A DNA stretch of 64,000 nucleotides from Pseudomonas bubulae. GTDB lineage: Bacteria; Pseudomonadota; Gammaproteobacteria; Pseudomonadales; Pseudomonadaceae. Positions 44,934-54,744 of the stretch are shown piece by piece. The notes under the pieces are model-generated. The model did no database searches. It had not been told where the DNA came from and was given only the letters and a program-made list of their open reading frames with translations. The DNA lies in the NCBI RefSeq assembly GCF_900618535.1, contig NZ_UYJA01000005.1:124001-188000 (forward strand). The letters run 5' to 3'. The first letter of the stretch is position 1; each line of letters begins with the position of its first letter. The position numbers and the translations under genes were made by a program.

Positions 44934-46868
44934 CTACGCCCGGAACTGCCCAAGACTCGCCTTGAGCTGCGCCGCCAACCCGTCCAGCACCTTGCCGCTG
45001 GCCGTGGTCTGGGTCACCGCCTCGGCCGCACGCTCGGCCTGGGCATGGATCACTTCCACCCGCCCACGCACCGCATACGCTCCTTGCGCCTGATGCTCGG
45101 CAGCTTTGGTCGCATCACCAATTGCGCTATGCACCTGCTCGACCGATACCTGCATGGTCTTTTGCAACTGCACGCTGCCGCGCAGCACCGCCAGGCCCTC
45201 ATCGGCCTGACGCCCCGCCAGGCCAATGGCCGCCACGGCTTCCCTGGCTCCCTGCTGCAAGGCCACGATATGCGCCTGAATATCACCGGTAGAGCTTTGG
45301 GTTTTGCTGGCCAGAGCCCGCACTTCATCGGCTACCACAGCAAAACCACGCCCAGTCTCCCCCGCCCTCGCGGCTTCAATGGCCGCGTTCAAAGCCAGCA
45401 GATTGGTTTGCTCGGCGATGCCGTGAATCACCGTCAGCACCACTTCGATCTGCTCACTTTGCTGCGCCAGACGCTCGATCACCTTGGCTCCCTCGCCCAC
45501 CTGCCCGGCCAGCGCCTCGATCAGCCCCCCGACCTTGGCCGAGGTGCGAGTGTTTTCATCAGTAGCCTGACGAATATCGACCACCTGCCTGAGCGCTGCC
45601 TGCATCGCCTGGCTTTCCGACTGGGCTGCATCTGCCATGGTCGACAGTGCATGCAGGCTTTGAGCTACTTCATCGCGCTGTAACTGCGCGGCAGCATCGG
45701 CCCCGGCATTGCGCAGGGTCATCACACCGATCTCGACCCCGGTGCGCTGCGCCACATCACCCGCCTCACGCACGATGGGCTGCAGCTTGTCGACAAAGCG
45801 GTTAACCGCCGCCGCCATATCGCCGATTTCATCCTTGCTGTTCAGGCCTACACGCTTGGTCAAATCGCCTTCGCCTGCGGCCAGGTCATCCAGCGCGGCA
45901 ATCAGCAGCAGCAACTTGTTGACCACCCGCCGCCCCAGCACCACCGCCAGTAACAGCAACACACCAAATCCGACAATCGCCAGCCCCATGCCAATACGCC
46001 AGCGCAAGGTGTCCGCCGCCTCGCGCACAGTCTGCGCGGTATTGGCCTGCATCTGCGCCGCCGCTGCCTGCGCCGACTCCAGGCGCGCGCCCAGTGCTGC
46101 CGAACTGTCGCTGGCAGCACCTTGCAAGCTTTCGCCGACCAGTTGCCCGCTATTGGCTATCAACGTCGAAAAGCGCTGGTCGAGGGCCGCCAGGTCCTGC
46201 TCAACCGAGGCGGTGGAAACCCCCATCAGCACTTTGCCGATCTCGACGCCATTGGGGTTGATAGAGGCTTCGAGATAGTACACAGACGGATCATGGCGGG
46301 CCGCATCGAGCACTTTATCCAGCGCCCGCTCGCCATTGCCCTTGGCCAAGAGCGCCTGGTTGATCGGGTTATCACGATTGAGATAGCGGGTCAGATGCTG
46401 CCCCGTGGCATCGTCGTACACCACGAATAACACATTAGGATTACGTTGAGCGCGTCGGGCGAAATCGGACAGCGTGGGCACGTCGCTATCCCATATGGCA
46501 CGCGGCGCTACAGCTGCCAGCAGTTGCGCCATGTCGTTGGCCGAGTCCTGCAGGTTCTTCTCCAGCGATTGCCTGAGCTGCATTTGCTCGTCTTTCAAGC
46601 GTGGCTCCAGGCCCGCGGTCAAACGCTGCCGGGTGCTGGCAGACAACGCATCAAGGCTGCTTTTAACTTCACGCCCGGCCTGCTCCAGTTCCGCGGTGAG
46701 CTTTTGGCTGTCTGCCCCCAGACGCGCATCCAGATCAGACTCCAACGCCGTCACCGTGCTCCGTGTCAGTGCAACAGCCACCAAAACCTGCACCAAAAGA
46801 GCGATACCTAGGGTAACGAATACAGGCCGCAGCAGACGGCTTTGTAACAGTGAGAGAACGGCAGACAC
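44934..46868 (-). CDS. methyl-accepting chemotaxis protein
   Basis: A 644-residue chemoreceptor. TM1 is about residues 13-33, then a periplasmic sensor region (about 34-285) with long helical stretches, TM2 (about 287-308), a HAMP domain and a cytoplasmic signalling domain with the conserved hairpin tip EQTNLLALNAAIEAARAGE. It starts with GTG preceded by GGAGG. It has no C-terminal CheR/CheB pentapeptide. The ligand is unknown; the neighbouring iron-uptake genes are not enough to infer it. Confidence 0.92.
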   Translation of the reverse strand: MSAVLSLLQSRLLRPVFVTLGIALLVQVLVAVALTRSTVTALESDLDARLGADSQKLTAELEQAGREVKSSLDALSASTRQRLTAGLEPRLKDEQMQLRQSLEKNLQDSANDMAQLLAAVAPRAIWDSDVPTLSDFARRAQRNPNVLFVVYDDATGQHLTRYLNRDNPINQALLAKGNGERALDKVLDAARHDPSVYYLEASINPNGVEIGKVLMGVSTASVEQDLAALDQRFSTLIANSGQLVGESLQGAASDSSAALGARLESAQAAAAQMQANTAQTVREAADTLRWRIGMGLAIVGFGVLLLLAVVLGRRVVNKLLLLIAALDDLAAGEGDLTKRVGLNSKDEIGDMAAAVNRFVDKLQPIVREAGDVAQRTGVEIGVMTLRNAGADAAAQLQRDEVAQSLHALSTMADAAQSESQAMQAALRQVVDIRQATDENTRTSAKVGGLIEALAGQVGEGAKVIERLAQQSEQIEVVLTVIHGIAEQTNLLALNAAIEAARAGETGRGFAVVADEVRALASKTQSSTGDIQAHIVALQQGAREAVAAIGLAGRQADEGLAVLRGSVQLQKTMQVSVEQVHSAIGDATKAAEHQAQGAYAVRGRVEVIHAQAERAAEAVTQTTASGKVLDGLAAQLKASLGQFRA

Positions 46869-46961
46869 GGAAAACCCTCCACTTAGGTGCCATTATTTTG
46901 ATAGCACGCTTATTGACGGTTTTCACAGCAAGGGTCGTGCCGCACAACAGGCAGAAACGAC

Positions 46962-46985
46962 AAAAGGCCCCGAAGGGCCTTTTGT
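46962..46985 (-). terminator. terminator after purA
   Basis: CAAAAGGCCC and GGGCCTTTTG pair around a 4-nt loop, 17 bp after the purA stop; T-rich on the minus strand. Confidence 0.85.
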
Positions 46986-47002
46986 TTTACATCAACAGCG
47001 AC

Positions 47003-48292
47003 TTAAGCGAACGGGTGACGCAGAACGATGGTCTCGTTGCGGTCCGGGCCAGTCGAAATGATGTCGATCGGAGCGCCGATCAGCTCTTCTACGCGCGTGA
47101 TGTAAGCGCGAGCGTTGGCTGGCAGCTCTTCCAGGGTTTTGGCACCCACGGTCGATTCAGTCCAGCCCGGCACTTCTTCGTACACAGGCTGCAGGCCTAC
47201 GTAGCTGTCAGCGTCGGTCGGTGCAACATCAACACCGTTTGCGTCTTTGTAGCCAACGCAAATGTTGATGGTTTCCAGACCGTCGAGTACGTCCAGCTTG
47301 GTCAGGCAGATGCCCGAGATGCTGTTCACATCGATAGCGCGACGCAGGATAACGGCGTCGAACCAGCCGCAACGACGGGCACGGCCGGTGGTAGCACCGA
47401 ACTCGTGACCTTGCTTGGCCAGGTGAGCGCCAACGTCGTCGAACAGCTCAGTCGGGAACGGGCCCGAACCTACGCGAGTGGTGTAAGCCTTGGTGATGCC
47501 CAGGATGTAGTCCAGGAACATCGGGCCAACGCCCGAACCGGTCGCAACGCCGCCAGCGGTGGTGTTGGAGCTGGTCACGTACGGATAGGTACCGTGGTCG
47601 ATGTCCAGCAACGAACCCTGGGCGCCTTCGAACATGATGTCCTTGCCAGCGCGACGCAGGTCGTGCAGCTCGGCTGTCACGTCCAGCATCAACGGCTTGA
47701 GCAGCTCGGCGTATTCCTTGCACTCGGCCAGGGTCTTGTCGAAGTCGATAGCCGGCTCTTTGTAGTAACCAACCAGCATGAAGTTGTGGTAATCCACCAG
47801 TTCACGCAGTTTGGCTTCAAAGCGCGGCATGTTCAGCAGGTCGCCAACACGCAGGCCACGACGGGCAACTTTGTCTTCGTAAGCCGGGCCGATACCGCGA
47901 CCGGTCGTACCGATCTTCAGCTCGCCACGGGCTTTTTCACGGGCCTGGTCCAGCGCCACGTGGAACGACAGGATCAGCGGGCAGGACGGGCTGATACGCA
48001 GGCGCTCGCGCACCGGTACGCCTTTCTCTTCCAGCTTGATGATTTCACGCAGCAGGGCGTCGGGAGCAACCACGACACCGTTGCCGATCAGGCATTGCAC
48101 GCCTTCGCGCAACACGCCCGACGGAATCAGGTGCAATACGGTTTTTTCGCCGTCGATTACCAGCGTGTGGCCAGCGTTGTGGCCACCTTGGTAACGCACT
48201 ACAGCGGCAGCATGTTCGGTCAGCAGATCAACGATCTTGCCTTTGCCCTCATCACCCCATTGGGTGCCCAGGACTACGACATTCTTACCCAT
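47003..48292 (-). CDS. purA: adenylosuccinate synthetase
   Basis: A 429-residue enzyme that joins IMP and aspartate using GTP, the first step to AMP. The GTP/IMP motif GTQWGDEGKGK is at residues 9-19, and QGGHNAGHT follows. Length is normal. The start MGKNVVVLG was chosen five codons after an upstream ATG. It follows hisZ by about 50 bp on the same strand, so the two probably form one transcript ending at the terminator beyond purA. Confidence 0.98.
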   Translation of the reverse strand: MGKNVVVLGTQWGDEGKGKIVDLLTEHAAAVVRYQGGHNAGHTLVIDGEKTVLHLIPSGVLREGVQCLIGNGVVVAPDALLREIIKLEEKGVPVRERLRISPSCPLILSFHVALDQAREKARGELKIGTTGRGIGPAYEDKVARRGLRVGDLLNMPRFEAKLRELVDYHNFMLVGYYKEPAIDFDKTLAECKEYAELLKPLMLDVTAELHDLRRAGKDIMFEGAQGSLLDIDHGTYPYVTSSNTTAGGVATGSGVGPMFLDYILGITKAYTTRVGSGPFPTELFDDVGAHLAKQGHEFGATTGRARRCGWFDAVILRRAIDVNSISGICLTKLDVLDGLETINICVGYKDANGVDVAPTDADSYVGLQPVYEEVPGWTESTVGAKTLEELPANARAYITRVEELIGAPIDIISTGPDRNETIVLRHPFA

Positions 48293-48346
48293 AACACTTG
48301 TCCTCATTCGCGCAAACTTGGTGCCGGCAGCCGCCGGCAGGAAAAC

Positions 48347-49534
48347 TCAAGAAACCAGCGGCACTACTTGCCACAGGCCATTCTGCTGAATCAATTGGCG
48401 GTCGCAGTCTGCCTCCAGGGCACCAGCCTGCTGTTGCCCAGGCAACGCCTGAACCACACGCTGGCCTTCACTGCGAAGCTGGCAAACCTGCTGCCAGAGT
48501 GCCGCATCGGTGCTGTCTGGCATCCAGATACCACCAGACGGCAACTTGACTTCCGCACGCCCCAGGGTCACCAGGGTTTTCAAATCGGTCGAAAAGCCGG
48601 TTGCCGGCCGGGCACGCCCGAAAACAGCACCAATGTCGTCATAACGACCGCCTTGGGCGATGGAGTCCCCAACGCCCGGTACAAATACCGCAAACACTAC
48701 ACCTGTGTGGTAGTGATACCCACGCAACTCGCCCAGGTCAAAGTACAACGGCAACTGCGGGAAACGCACAGACAACCCTTCGGCAATCGCCACCAGGTCG
48801 TCCAGAGCTGCCAGCACTTGAGCCGGAGCCTTGGCCAGACGCTCGCGCGCAGCAGCCAGAACTTCGTGACCGCCACACAAACCAACCAAGGCCTGCAGCA
48901 TGCCCGCCAAATCGGCCGGCAAGCCTTGGGTCAAGGCCGTTACTTCGTCGATCGCCTTGCGTTGCAGGGCGTCGAACAATTGTTGTTCCACTTCAACCGA
49001 CAGGTTGGCCGCACGGGCCAGACCACGGTAAATACCAACATGCCCCAGGTCCATGTGCACATCCGGCACATCGGCCAGTTGCAGCATGGCCAGCATCAGG
49101 CTGATCACTTCAACATCGCTGCTCGGGCTTGCATCGCCATACAACTCGGCGCCCAGCTGGATCGGGCTGCGCGAGGATGACAGTGCACGCGGTTGAGCAT
49201 GCAGCACGCTGCCGGCGTAGCACAGACGGCTCGGGCCTTCACGACGCAGGGTATGCGCATCGATACGCGCCACTTGCGGCGTGATGTCGGCACGAAAACC
49301 CATCTGGCGACCCGTTTGCGGGTCAATCACCTTGAAGGTACGCAAGTCGAGGTCCTGGCCAGCCCCTGTCAGCAGGGACTCCAGGTATTCGATATGCGGG
49401 GTCACGACGAACTCATAGCCCCAGCTCTGGAACAGATCCAACACCTGACGGCGCGCCACTTCAATGCGGGCAGCTTCAGGTGGAAGTACTTCTTCGATGC
49501 CATCTGGCAAAAGCCAGCGGTCTACCGTTGCCAT
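48347..49534 (-). CDS. hisZ: ATP phosphoribosyltransferase regulatory subunit HisZ
   Basis: A 395-residue HisRS-like protein without tRNA-charging activity. It forms a hetero-octamer with the short HisG form and activates the first step of histidine synthesis. Typical class-II features are FRADITPQVARIDAH and the GGRYDDIGAVFG segment. The start MATVDRWLLPDG was chosen; a 55-codon upstream extension lacks a ribosome site. It is next to purA, a common Pseudomonas order. Confidence 0.95.
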   Translation of the reverse strand: MATVDRWLLPDGIEEVLPPEAARIEVARRQVLDLFQSWGYEFVVTPHIEYLESLLTGAGQDLDLRTFKVIDPQTGRQMGFRADITPQVARIDAHTLRREGPSRLCYAGSVLHAQPRALSSSRSPIQLGAELYGDASPSSDVEVISLMLAMLQLADVPDVHMDLGHVGIYRGLARAANLSVEVEQQLFDALQRKAIDEVTALTQGLPADLAGMLQALVGLCGGHEVLAAARERLAKAPAQVLAALDDLVAIAEGLSVRFPQLPLYFDLGELRGYHYHTGVVFAVFVPGVGDSIAQGGRYDDIGAVFGRARPATGFSTDLKTLVTLGRAEVKLPSGGIWMPDSTDAALWQQVCQLRSEGQRVVQALPGQQQAGALEADCDRQLIQQNGLWQVVPLVS

Positions 49535-49708
49535 TACGCCATTCCCCTGTGATCCGGGCGGCCAGCCAGCAGGCGAGCCTTGAGTAAAGCAGAACGTGGC
49601 TGCGTCTTGAACGCGCACAGCAAAAAAGCCTGAACGACAGGCTCGCACATTCCTCGAAAATTCTGCCGATGCTGTAACAGCCATTCGGACAATCAAACAT
49701 GCAGACGC
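49535..49708. other. upstream region of hisZ
   Basis: Leader and promoter region of hisZ. With the terminator and REP doublet to its right it fills the 407-bp gap to hflC. No gene is visible. Confidence 0.4.
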
Positions 49709-49731
49709 AAAAAAGCCGGGAATTTCCCGGC
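49709..49731 (-). terminator. terminator of the hfq-hflC operon
   Basis: On the minus strand GCCGGGA and TCCCGGC form a stem with a 3-nt loop followed by six T residues. Confidence 0.85.
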
Positions 49732-49840
49732 TGCCGCATCATACACCCGTTTTCTAAAAGGATCACCCTGCGAGGCCATTTGACCGCCAAGCGGAGTGAA
49801 TCAGGGCCTGTGATGAACATGCCAACCCTTCTGAAAACAG

Positions 49841-49927
49841 TGTGGGAGCGGGCTTGCTCGCGATGGCATCAACTCGATTTAGCAGACAGACCGAGTTGCT
49901 TGCATCGCGAGCAAGCCTGCTCCCACA
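49841..49927. repeat. REP doublet (REPIN)
   Basis: Inverted pair between the hflC stop and the operon terminator, so it is expected to be transcribed in the 3' end of the hflKC mRNA. Confidence 0.85.
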
Positions 49928-49941
49928 GGCTTGAAGCGCTT

Positions 49942-50820
49942 TTACTGCTGTGAAGGCTTGGATTTTTCCAGGTAGCGGAAGAAATCGCTGCTTGGGTCCA
50001 GAACCAGCACATCGTTCTTGCTCGCGAAGCTTTCGCGGTAAGCGCGCAGGCTGCGATAGAACTTGTAGAACTCCTGATCCTGGCCATAAGCCTTGGAGTA
50101 GATCGAAGCTGCCTGGGCATCGCCATCACCGCGTGCTTCTTCGGACTGACGATAAGCTTCAGCCAGCAGAACACGACGTTGACGGTCGGCGTCAGCACGA
50201 ATGCCTTCTGCCAGTTCGTTACCCTTGGCCCGATGCTCGCGTGCTTCACGCTCACGTTCGGTGCTCATACGTTCGAAAACGCTGCGGTTTACTTCTTTTG
50301 GCAGGTCGATGGCCTTGACGCGAACGTCGACCACTTCAATGCCCAGCTCTTTTTCAGCCATTTTGTTCAACGATGCAGTGATGTCAGCCATCAACGCATC
50401 ACGCTCACCCGACACTACTTCGTGCAGGGTGCGCTTGCCGAACTGGTCACGCAGACCGGATTCCAGACGACGCGACAGACGTTCGTCAGCAATCTGTTTC
50501 ATGCCCGAAGTTGCGGTGTAGAAGCGCTCGGCATCTTTCACACGCCACTTGGCGAAGGCATCAACCATGACCGCTTTCTTTTCCAGCGTCAGGAAACGCT
50601 GAGTCGGCGCGTCCAGCGTCATCAGGCGGGCGTCGAACTTGCGCACCTGGTTGACGTAAGGAATCTTCACATGCAGGCCCGGCTGAACGTCAGCCTGGAC
50701 CACACGGCCAAAGCGCAGCAGTACCGCACGCTCGGTTTGCGAGACGATGTAGAAGCTGTTCCAGGCAACGATCCCCACGACAACAGCAACAATAAGGGCA
50801 ACCAGCGATTTATTGCTCAT
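49942..50820 (-). CDS. hflC: HflC, membrane protease modulator
   Basis: A 292-residue SPFH/band-7 protein with one N-terminal membrane helix (about 5-25) and a periplasmic SPFH domain (FYIVSQTERAVLLRFGRVV onward). With HflK it forms a cage around FtsH and limits its access to membrane substrates. Its ATG overlaps the hflK stop by one base (TGATG). Confidence 0.96.
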   Translation of the reverse strand: MSNKSLVALIVAVVVGIVAWNSFYIVSQTERAVLLRFGRVVQADVQPGLHVKIPYVNQVRKFDARLMTLDAPTQRFLTLEKKAVMVDAFAKWRVKDAERFYTATSGMKQIADERLSRRLESGLRDQFGKRTLHEVVSGERDALMADITASLNKMAEKELGIEVVDVRVKAIDLPKEVNRSVFERMSTEREREAREHRAKGNELAEGIRADADRQRRVLLAEAYRQSEEARGDGDAQAASIYSKAYGQDQEFYKFYRSLRAYRESFASKNDVLVLDPSSDFFRYLEKSKPSQQ

Positions 50821-52001
50821 CAGCGGCTCTCCCTAGTGCGCGGTTGTGGCGGCAGATCCGTGCTGACGTGCGAGCCGGAATCAGTATTGCTCGCTGCGGC
50901 TGCCGAACCCGTTGCCGGGGTGCTGCCATTACGGCCTTCGATCATTTTGTCCAACGGCAAGTAAAGCAGGTTGCTCTGGCCGTTTTTGTTACCGGTCACG
51001 AGTACCTTGCTGGTGTTGCTGAAGACTTCCTGCATGGTGTCCAGATACAGACGGTCGCGGGTCACTTCAGGATTTTTGCGGTACTCGGCAACCAGTTTGG
51101 TAAAGCGGTCAGCCTCACCCTTGGCGCGGGAAACCACTTCATCACGGTAGCCGTTGGCATCTTCGATGATGCGCTGGGCCTGACCACGTGCTTCCGGTAC
51201 AACGCCGTTGGCATAGCTTTCGGCCTGGTTGCGGGCACGCTGCTCGTCTTCTCGGGCACGGATCACGTCATCGAAGGCTTCCTGTACTTCACGCGGTGCG
51301 GCTGCGTTCTGTACGTTGACCTGGGTCACGGTGATACCGGTCTTGTAGGTATCGAGGAAACGCTGCAGGCGTTCCTTGATTTCCACGGCCATTTGCTCAC
51401 GGCCTTCGGTCAGCACCTGATCCATCGACGTGGAACCCACGACGTGACGCAAGGCGCTGTCGGTCGCCTGCTGCAAGCTGACTTCCGGTTGATCAACATT
51501 CAGCACGAAGTCGCGCAGGTTGCTGATCTTGTACTGCACGGTCAGCGGCACTTCGACGATGTTTTCGTCTTCAGTCAGCATTTGACCCTGCTTGGTGTAC
51601 GCACGCTCACGCGTCACGTTCTCCATGTACTTTTTGTCGAACGGCGGGAAGTAGATATTCAGGCCCGGCCCAACGGTGTCGTAGTACTTGCCCAGGCGCA
51701 GCACCACGGCTTGCTCCTGCTCATCGACTACATACACGGCGCTGTAAAGCCAGGCAGCCGCCAGCACGACGAGGCCGATGCCGAGCAGACCGTAGCCGGC
51801 GCCCTTGCCATTCGAACCACCCTCACTGCCGCTGCCGCCAGTACGTTTTTTCCCACCACCGAACAACCCATTCAGGCTTTCCTGCAGCTTTCGGAAGGCC
51901 TCGTCGAGATCTGGTGGCCCCTTGCGGTCGCCATTTTTAGGGCGTTTGCCACCCCAAGGATCTTGATTGTTCGAGTTGCCACCCGGCTCATTCCAAGCCA
52001 T
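50820..52001 (-). CDS. hflK: HflK, membrane protease modulator
   Basis: A 393-residue partner of HflC. A Gly/Asn/Lys-rich cytoplasmic N-terminus (about 1-70) precedes one membrane helix (about 74-94) and the SPFH domain (VYVVDEQEQAVVLRLGKYY onward). The C-terminal part is Ser/Thr/Ala-rich. The start MAWNEPGGNSN has GGAG 6 nt upstream. It lies 96 bp downstream of hflX in the same operon. Confidence 0.96.
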   Translation of the reverse strand: MAWNEPGGNSNNQDPWGGKRPKNGDRKGPPDLDEAFRKLQESLNGLFGGGKKRTGGSGSEGGSNGKGAGYGLLGIGLVVLAAAWLYSAVYVVDEQEQAVVLRLGKYYDTVGPGLNIYFPPFDKKYMENVTRERAYTKQGQMLTEDENIVEVPLTVQYKISNLRDFVLNVDQPEVSLQQATDSALRHVVGSTSMDQVLTEGREQMAVEIKERLQRFLDTYKTGITVTQVNVQNAAAPREVQEAFDDVIRAREDEQRARNQAESYANGVVPEARGQAQRIIEDANGYRDEVVSRAKGEADRFTKLVAEYRKNPEVTRDRLYLDTMQEVFSNTSKVLVTGNKNGQSNLLYLPLDKMIEGRNGSTPATGSAAAASNTDSGSHVSTDLPPQPRTRESR

Positions 52002-52097
52002 AGCGCTCTCCATCTGATAAAGCAAAGACGCGCCCACGGCGCGCCGACCAATGCTACAGAATGCCTATCACAGCGGCACGACCGCTTTGCGAGGCTT

Positions 52098-53399
52098 TTA
52101 TTGCAAAGTGTGTTCTTCGATGAATTCCAGCGGCTGCATCCCTTCGCGGCTGACCAAGCGATTGAGCTCGGATCGCGGCAGGCGTACGTCCAACAGACTG
52201 GAGCCCTCATCGTCATGCTGTTCTTTTTGCACAACCCCCAGTTCGAAGAACTGTGCACGCAGTCGAGCAAAACGTTGCGGCAAGCGCAAGGTGCCCACGA
52301 ACAAATCATTGCCCAGCAACTCGGCGATGGCCTGCTCAAGCAACTCCAGCCCTTGACCATCACGGGCCGACAACCAGACCCGCTGCGGCTTGCCATCGGC
52401 ATCACGCTGGATCTGCGGCTCGACACCTTCAAGCAAATCGATTTTGTTGTAGACCTCGAGAATCGGCAAGTCCTGCGCACCGATTTCGCCCAGTACCACC
52501 ATCACCTGCTCGATCTGCGCCATGCGCTCAGGCTCGTGCGCATCGATCACATGCAGCAGCAGATCGGAATTGCTCGACTCTTCGAGCGTAGACCGGAATG
52601 CTTCAACTAGCTTGTGCGGAAGATGACGAATAAAGCCCACGGTGTCGGCCAGCACGATCGGCCCCAGGTCGCCCAGATCAAGGCGGCGCAGGGTCGGGTC
52701 TAGCGTGGCGAACAACTGGTCGGCGGCAAAGACGTCAGAGCCGGTGACCTTGTTGAACAGCGTGGATTTACCGGCGTTGGTATAGCCCACCAGCGACACT
52801 GTAGGAATATCGGCGCGTTGACGCCCTCTACGGGACTGCTCGCGTTGACTGCGGACTTTTTTCAGACGGGCTTTGATCTGGCTGATGCGCACACGCAACA
52901 GTCGGCGGTCGGTTTCGAGCTGGGTTTCACCCGGCCCGCGCATGCCAATGCCGCCACCTTGACGCTCAAGGTGAGTCCAGCCGCGTACAAGACGCGTGCT
53001 CATGTGGTCAAGCTGAGCCAGTTCGACTTGCAGCTTACCCTCATGGGTACGGGCGCGTTGAGCGAAGATATCGAGAATCAGCCCGGTACGGTCAAGCACG
53101 CGACACTCGAAAACACGTTCGAGGTTACGTTCCTGACTGGGCGTGAGTACGTGATTGAAAATCACGATGTCGACCTTCTCGGCCTTGACCAGATCGCGCA
53201 ACTCCTCGACCTTGCCACTGCCAATCAGGTATTTGGCCGATGGCCGATGACGCGGCACGTTAAAAAACGCGACGGTATCGGCGCCAGCCGACACAGCTAA
53301 CTCCTGGAACTCCTGCGGATCTTCGCGCGCCTCAGGGTCCTGTCCTTCCAAGTGAACGAGGATCGCTCGCTCACCACCACCGTGGCGCTCAAAGAACAA
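52098..53399 (-). CDS. hflX: ribosome-associated GTPase HflX
   Basis: A 433-residue GTPase that splits stalled ribosomes, notably after heat stress. An N-terminal HflX domain is followed by a helical linker (RRGRQRADIPTVSLV) and the G domain with GYTNAGKSTLFN (G1) and DTVGFIRHLP (G3). It starts with TTG, supported by a strong AGGAG site 6 nt upstream and by the family start M-F-x-R. It lies 13 bp after hfq. Confidence 0.95.
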   Translation of the reverse strand: MFFERHGGGERAILVHLEGQDPEAREDPQEFQELAVSAGADTVAFFNVPRHRPSAKYLIGSGKVEELRDLVKAEKVDIVIFNHVLTPSQERNLERVFECRVLDRTGLILDIFAQRARTHEGKLQVELAQLDHMSTRLVRGWTHLERQGGGIGMRGPGETQLETDRRLLRVRISQIKARLKKVRSQREQSRRGRQRADIPTVSLVGYTNAGKSTLFNKVTGSDVFAADQLFATLDPTLRRLDLGDLGPIVLADTVGFIRHLPHKLVEAFRSTLEESSNSDLLLHVIDAHEPERMAQIEQVMVVLGEIGAQDLPILEVYNKIDLLEGVEPQIQRDADGKPQRVWLSARDGQGLELLEQAIAELLGNDLFVGTLRLPQRFARLRAQFFELGVVQKEQHDDEGSSLLDVRLPRSELNRLVSREGMQPLEFIEEHTLQ

Positions 53400-53412
53400 A
53401 GGATGCTCCTAT

Positions 53413-53673
53413 TTAGGCATTACCTGGTTCAGCGTCTGCCAGATCCGATTCGGTTGCGCTAGGCAGACGAATTGGACGTACTGGTACGACTGTCGAAATT
53501 GCGTGCTTGTAAACCATTTGGCTGACGGTGTTTTTCAGCAGGATCACGAACTGGTCGAAAGACTCGATGGTCCCCTGCAGCTTGATCCCGTTGACCAGAT
53601 AGATGGAAACGCCAACCTTCTCTTTACGCAAAGTATTCAAGTAAGGGTCTTGTAGCGAATGCCCTTTTGACAT
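53413..53673 (-). CDS. hfq: RNA chaperone Hfq
   Basis: An 86-residue Sm-like hexameric chaperone. The Sm1 part GHSLQDPYLNTLRKEKVGVSIYLVNGIKLQG and the Sm2 part VYKHAISTVVP are intact, with a short tail as in other Pseudomonas. Hfq binds sRNAs, and with Crc represses A-rich leaders during catabolite control. The start was set at MSKGHSLQ with AGGAG upstream. It is followed by hflX in the usual order. Confidence 0.98.
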   Translation of the reverse strand: MSKGHSLQDPYLNTLRKEKVGVSIYLVNGIKLQGTIESFDQFVILLKNTVSQMVYKHAISTVVPVRPIRLPSATESDLADAEPGNA

Positions 53674-53763
53674 ATGCCGCACTCCTGTAAGGATAAAAAA
53701 TAGAAACAAAAATTAGATGACCGCTGTCGCCACATCCATAGGATAGACGGCATTTGCCAAGAC

Positions 53764-54744
53764 TCAGCTCAATATGGAGACCGATTCCAGGTATTTCAAG
53801 GCTCGTGGCAGATTGTCGCAGTCCAGACTGTCAAGCCAATGCAAATCATTCCAGCTGCGCAACCAGGTGAACTGGCGCTTGGCCAACTGGCGCGTGGCTA
53901 TGATGCCGCGCTCCTGCATCTCGGCCGCTGTCAGCTTGCCGTCGAGGTAGTCCCAGACTTGGCGGTAACCCACTGCACGTATAGACGGCAACCCGGCATG
54001 CAGGTCACTTCTGTTGCGCAGGTTTATGACCTCGTCAATGAACCCCTGTTCCAGCATCTGCCCGAATCTTAGTGCAATTCGCTCATGCAGCACCTGACGG
54101 TTCGCCGGAGCGATGGCCAGATTTGCGACAGTATAGGGCAATTGGCTGTGCCCAGAAGCCGCTGCTTTAGTCGTTTGTTCAGATTGTTTTTGCCGATGGG
54201 CCGTCACGCTCATGCCGCTGACCCGATAAACCTCAAGCGCCCGGGTCAGACGCTGCGGATCATTGGGGTGAATTCGCGCGGCAGACTCCGGATCTATGGC
54301 TGCCAACTGGTCGTGCAGGGCCTGCCAGCCAAGGCGCTGCGCCTCTTCTTCAAGCTGCGCGCGCACCTCGGGGTCCGCCGGAGGCATGTCGGCCAGGCCG
54401 TCAATCAGTGCCTTGTAATAGAGCATGGTGCCGCCCACCAGCAGCGGGATATTGCCTCGCGCCGTGATCTCGGCCATGGCCTTGAGCGCATCGCGACGAA
54501 AATCGGCCGCCGAATAGCTCTCGGCCGGGTCGAGAATGTCGATCAACTGATGCGGGTGAGCCGCCAGGATTTCTTTCAACGGCTTGGCAGTGCCGATGTC
54601 CATGCCGCGATAGACCAGCGCCGAGTCGACACTGATCAGCTCGCACGGCAGCACCTTGCTCAGCTCGATGGCCAGGTCGGTCTTGCCGGCGGCCGTCGGC
54701 CCCATCAGGAAAATAGCCGGGGGTAAAGCGTTGGAACCTGTCAT
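53764..54744 (-). CDS. miaA: tRNA dimethylallyltransferase MiaA
   Basis: A 326-residue enzyme that adds an isopentenyl group to A37 of tRNAs reading U-starting codons. The P-loop GPTAAGKTDLA lies near residue 15, and DSALVYRGMDIGTAKP follows. It overlaps the mutL stop by one base (TGATG). The start MTGSNALPP was chosen over a longer frame that would lie within mutL. Confidence 0.97.
   Translation of the reverse strand: MTGSNALPPAIFLMGPTAAGKTDLAIELSKVLPCELISVDSALVYRGMDIGTAKPLKEILAAHPHQLIDILDPAESYSAADFRRDALKAMAEITARGNIPLLVGGTMLYYKALIDGLADMPPADPEVRAQLEEEAQRLGWQALHDQLAAIDPESAARIHPNDPQRLTRALEVYRVSGMSVTAHRQKQSEQTTKAAASGHSQLPYTVANLAIAPANRQVLHERIALRFGQMLEQGFIDEVINLRNRSDLHAGLPSIRAVGYRQVWDYLDGKLTAAEMQERGIIATRQLAKRQFTWLRSWNDLHWLDSLDCDNLPRALKYLESVSILS

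Noticed and set aside
46869..46961. Attachment-site copy of the tRNA-Leu 3' end
   Set aside because: No matching repeat of the tRNA 3' end could be seen at the far edge of the accessory block.
46850..49180. A 776-codon open frame on the plus strand
   Set aside because: Antisense to purA and hisZ, which have unambiguous family motifs.
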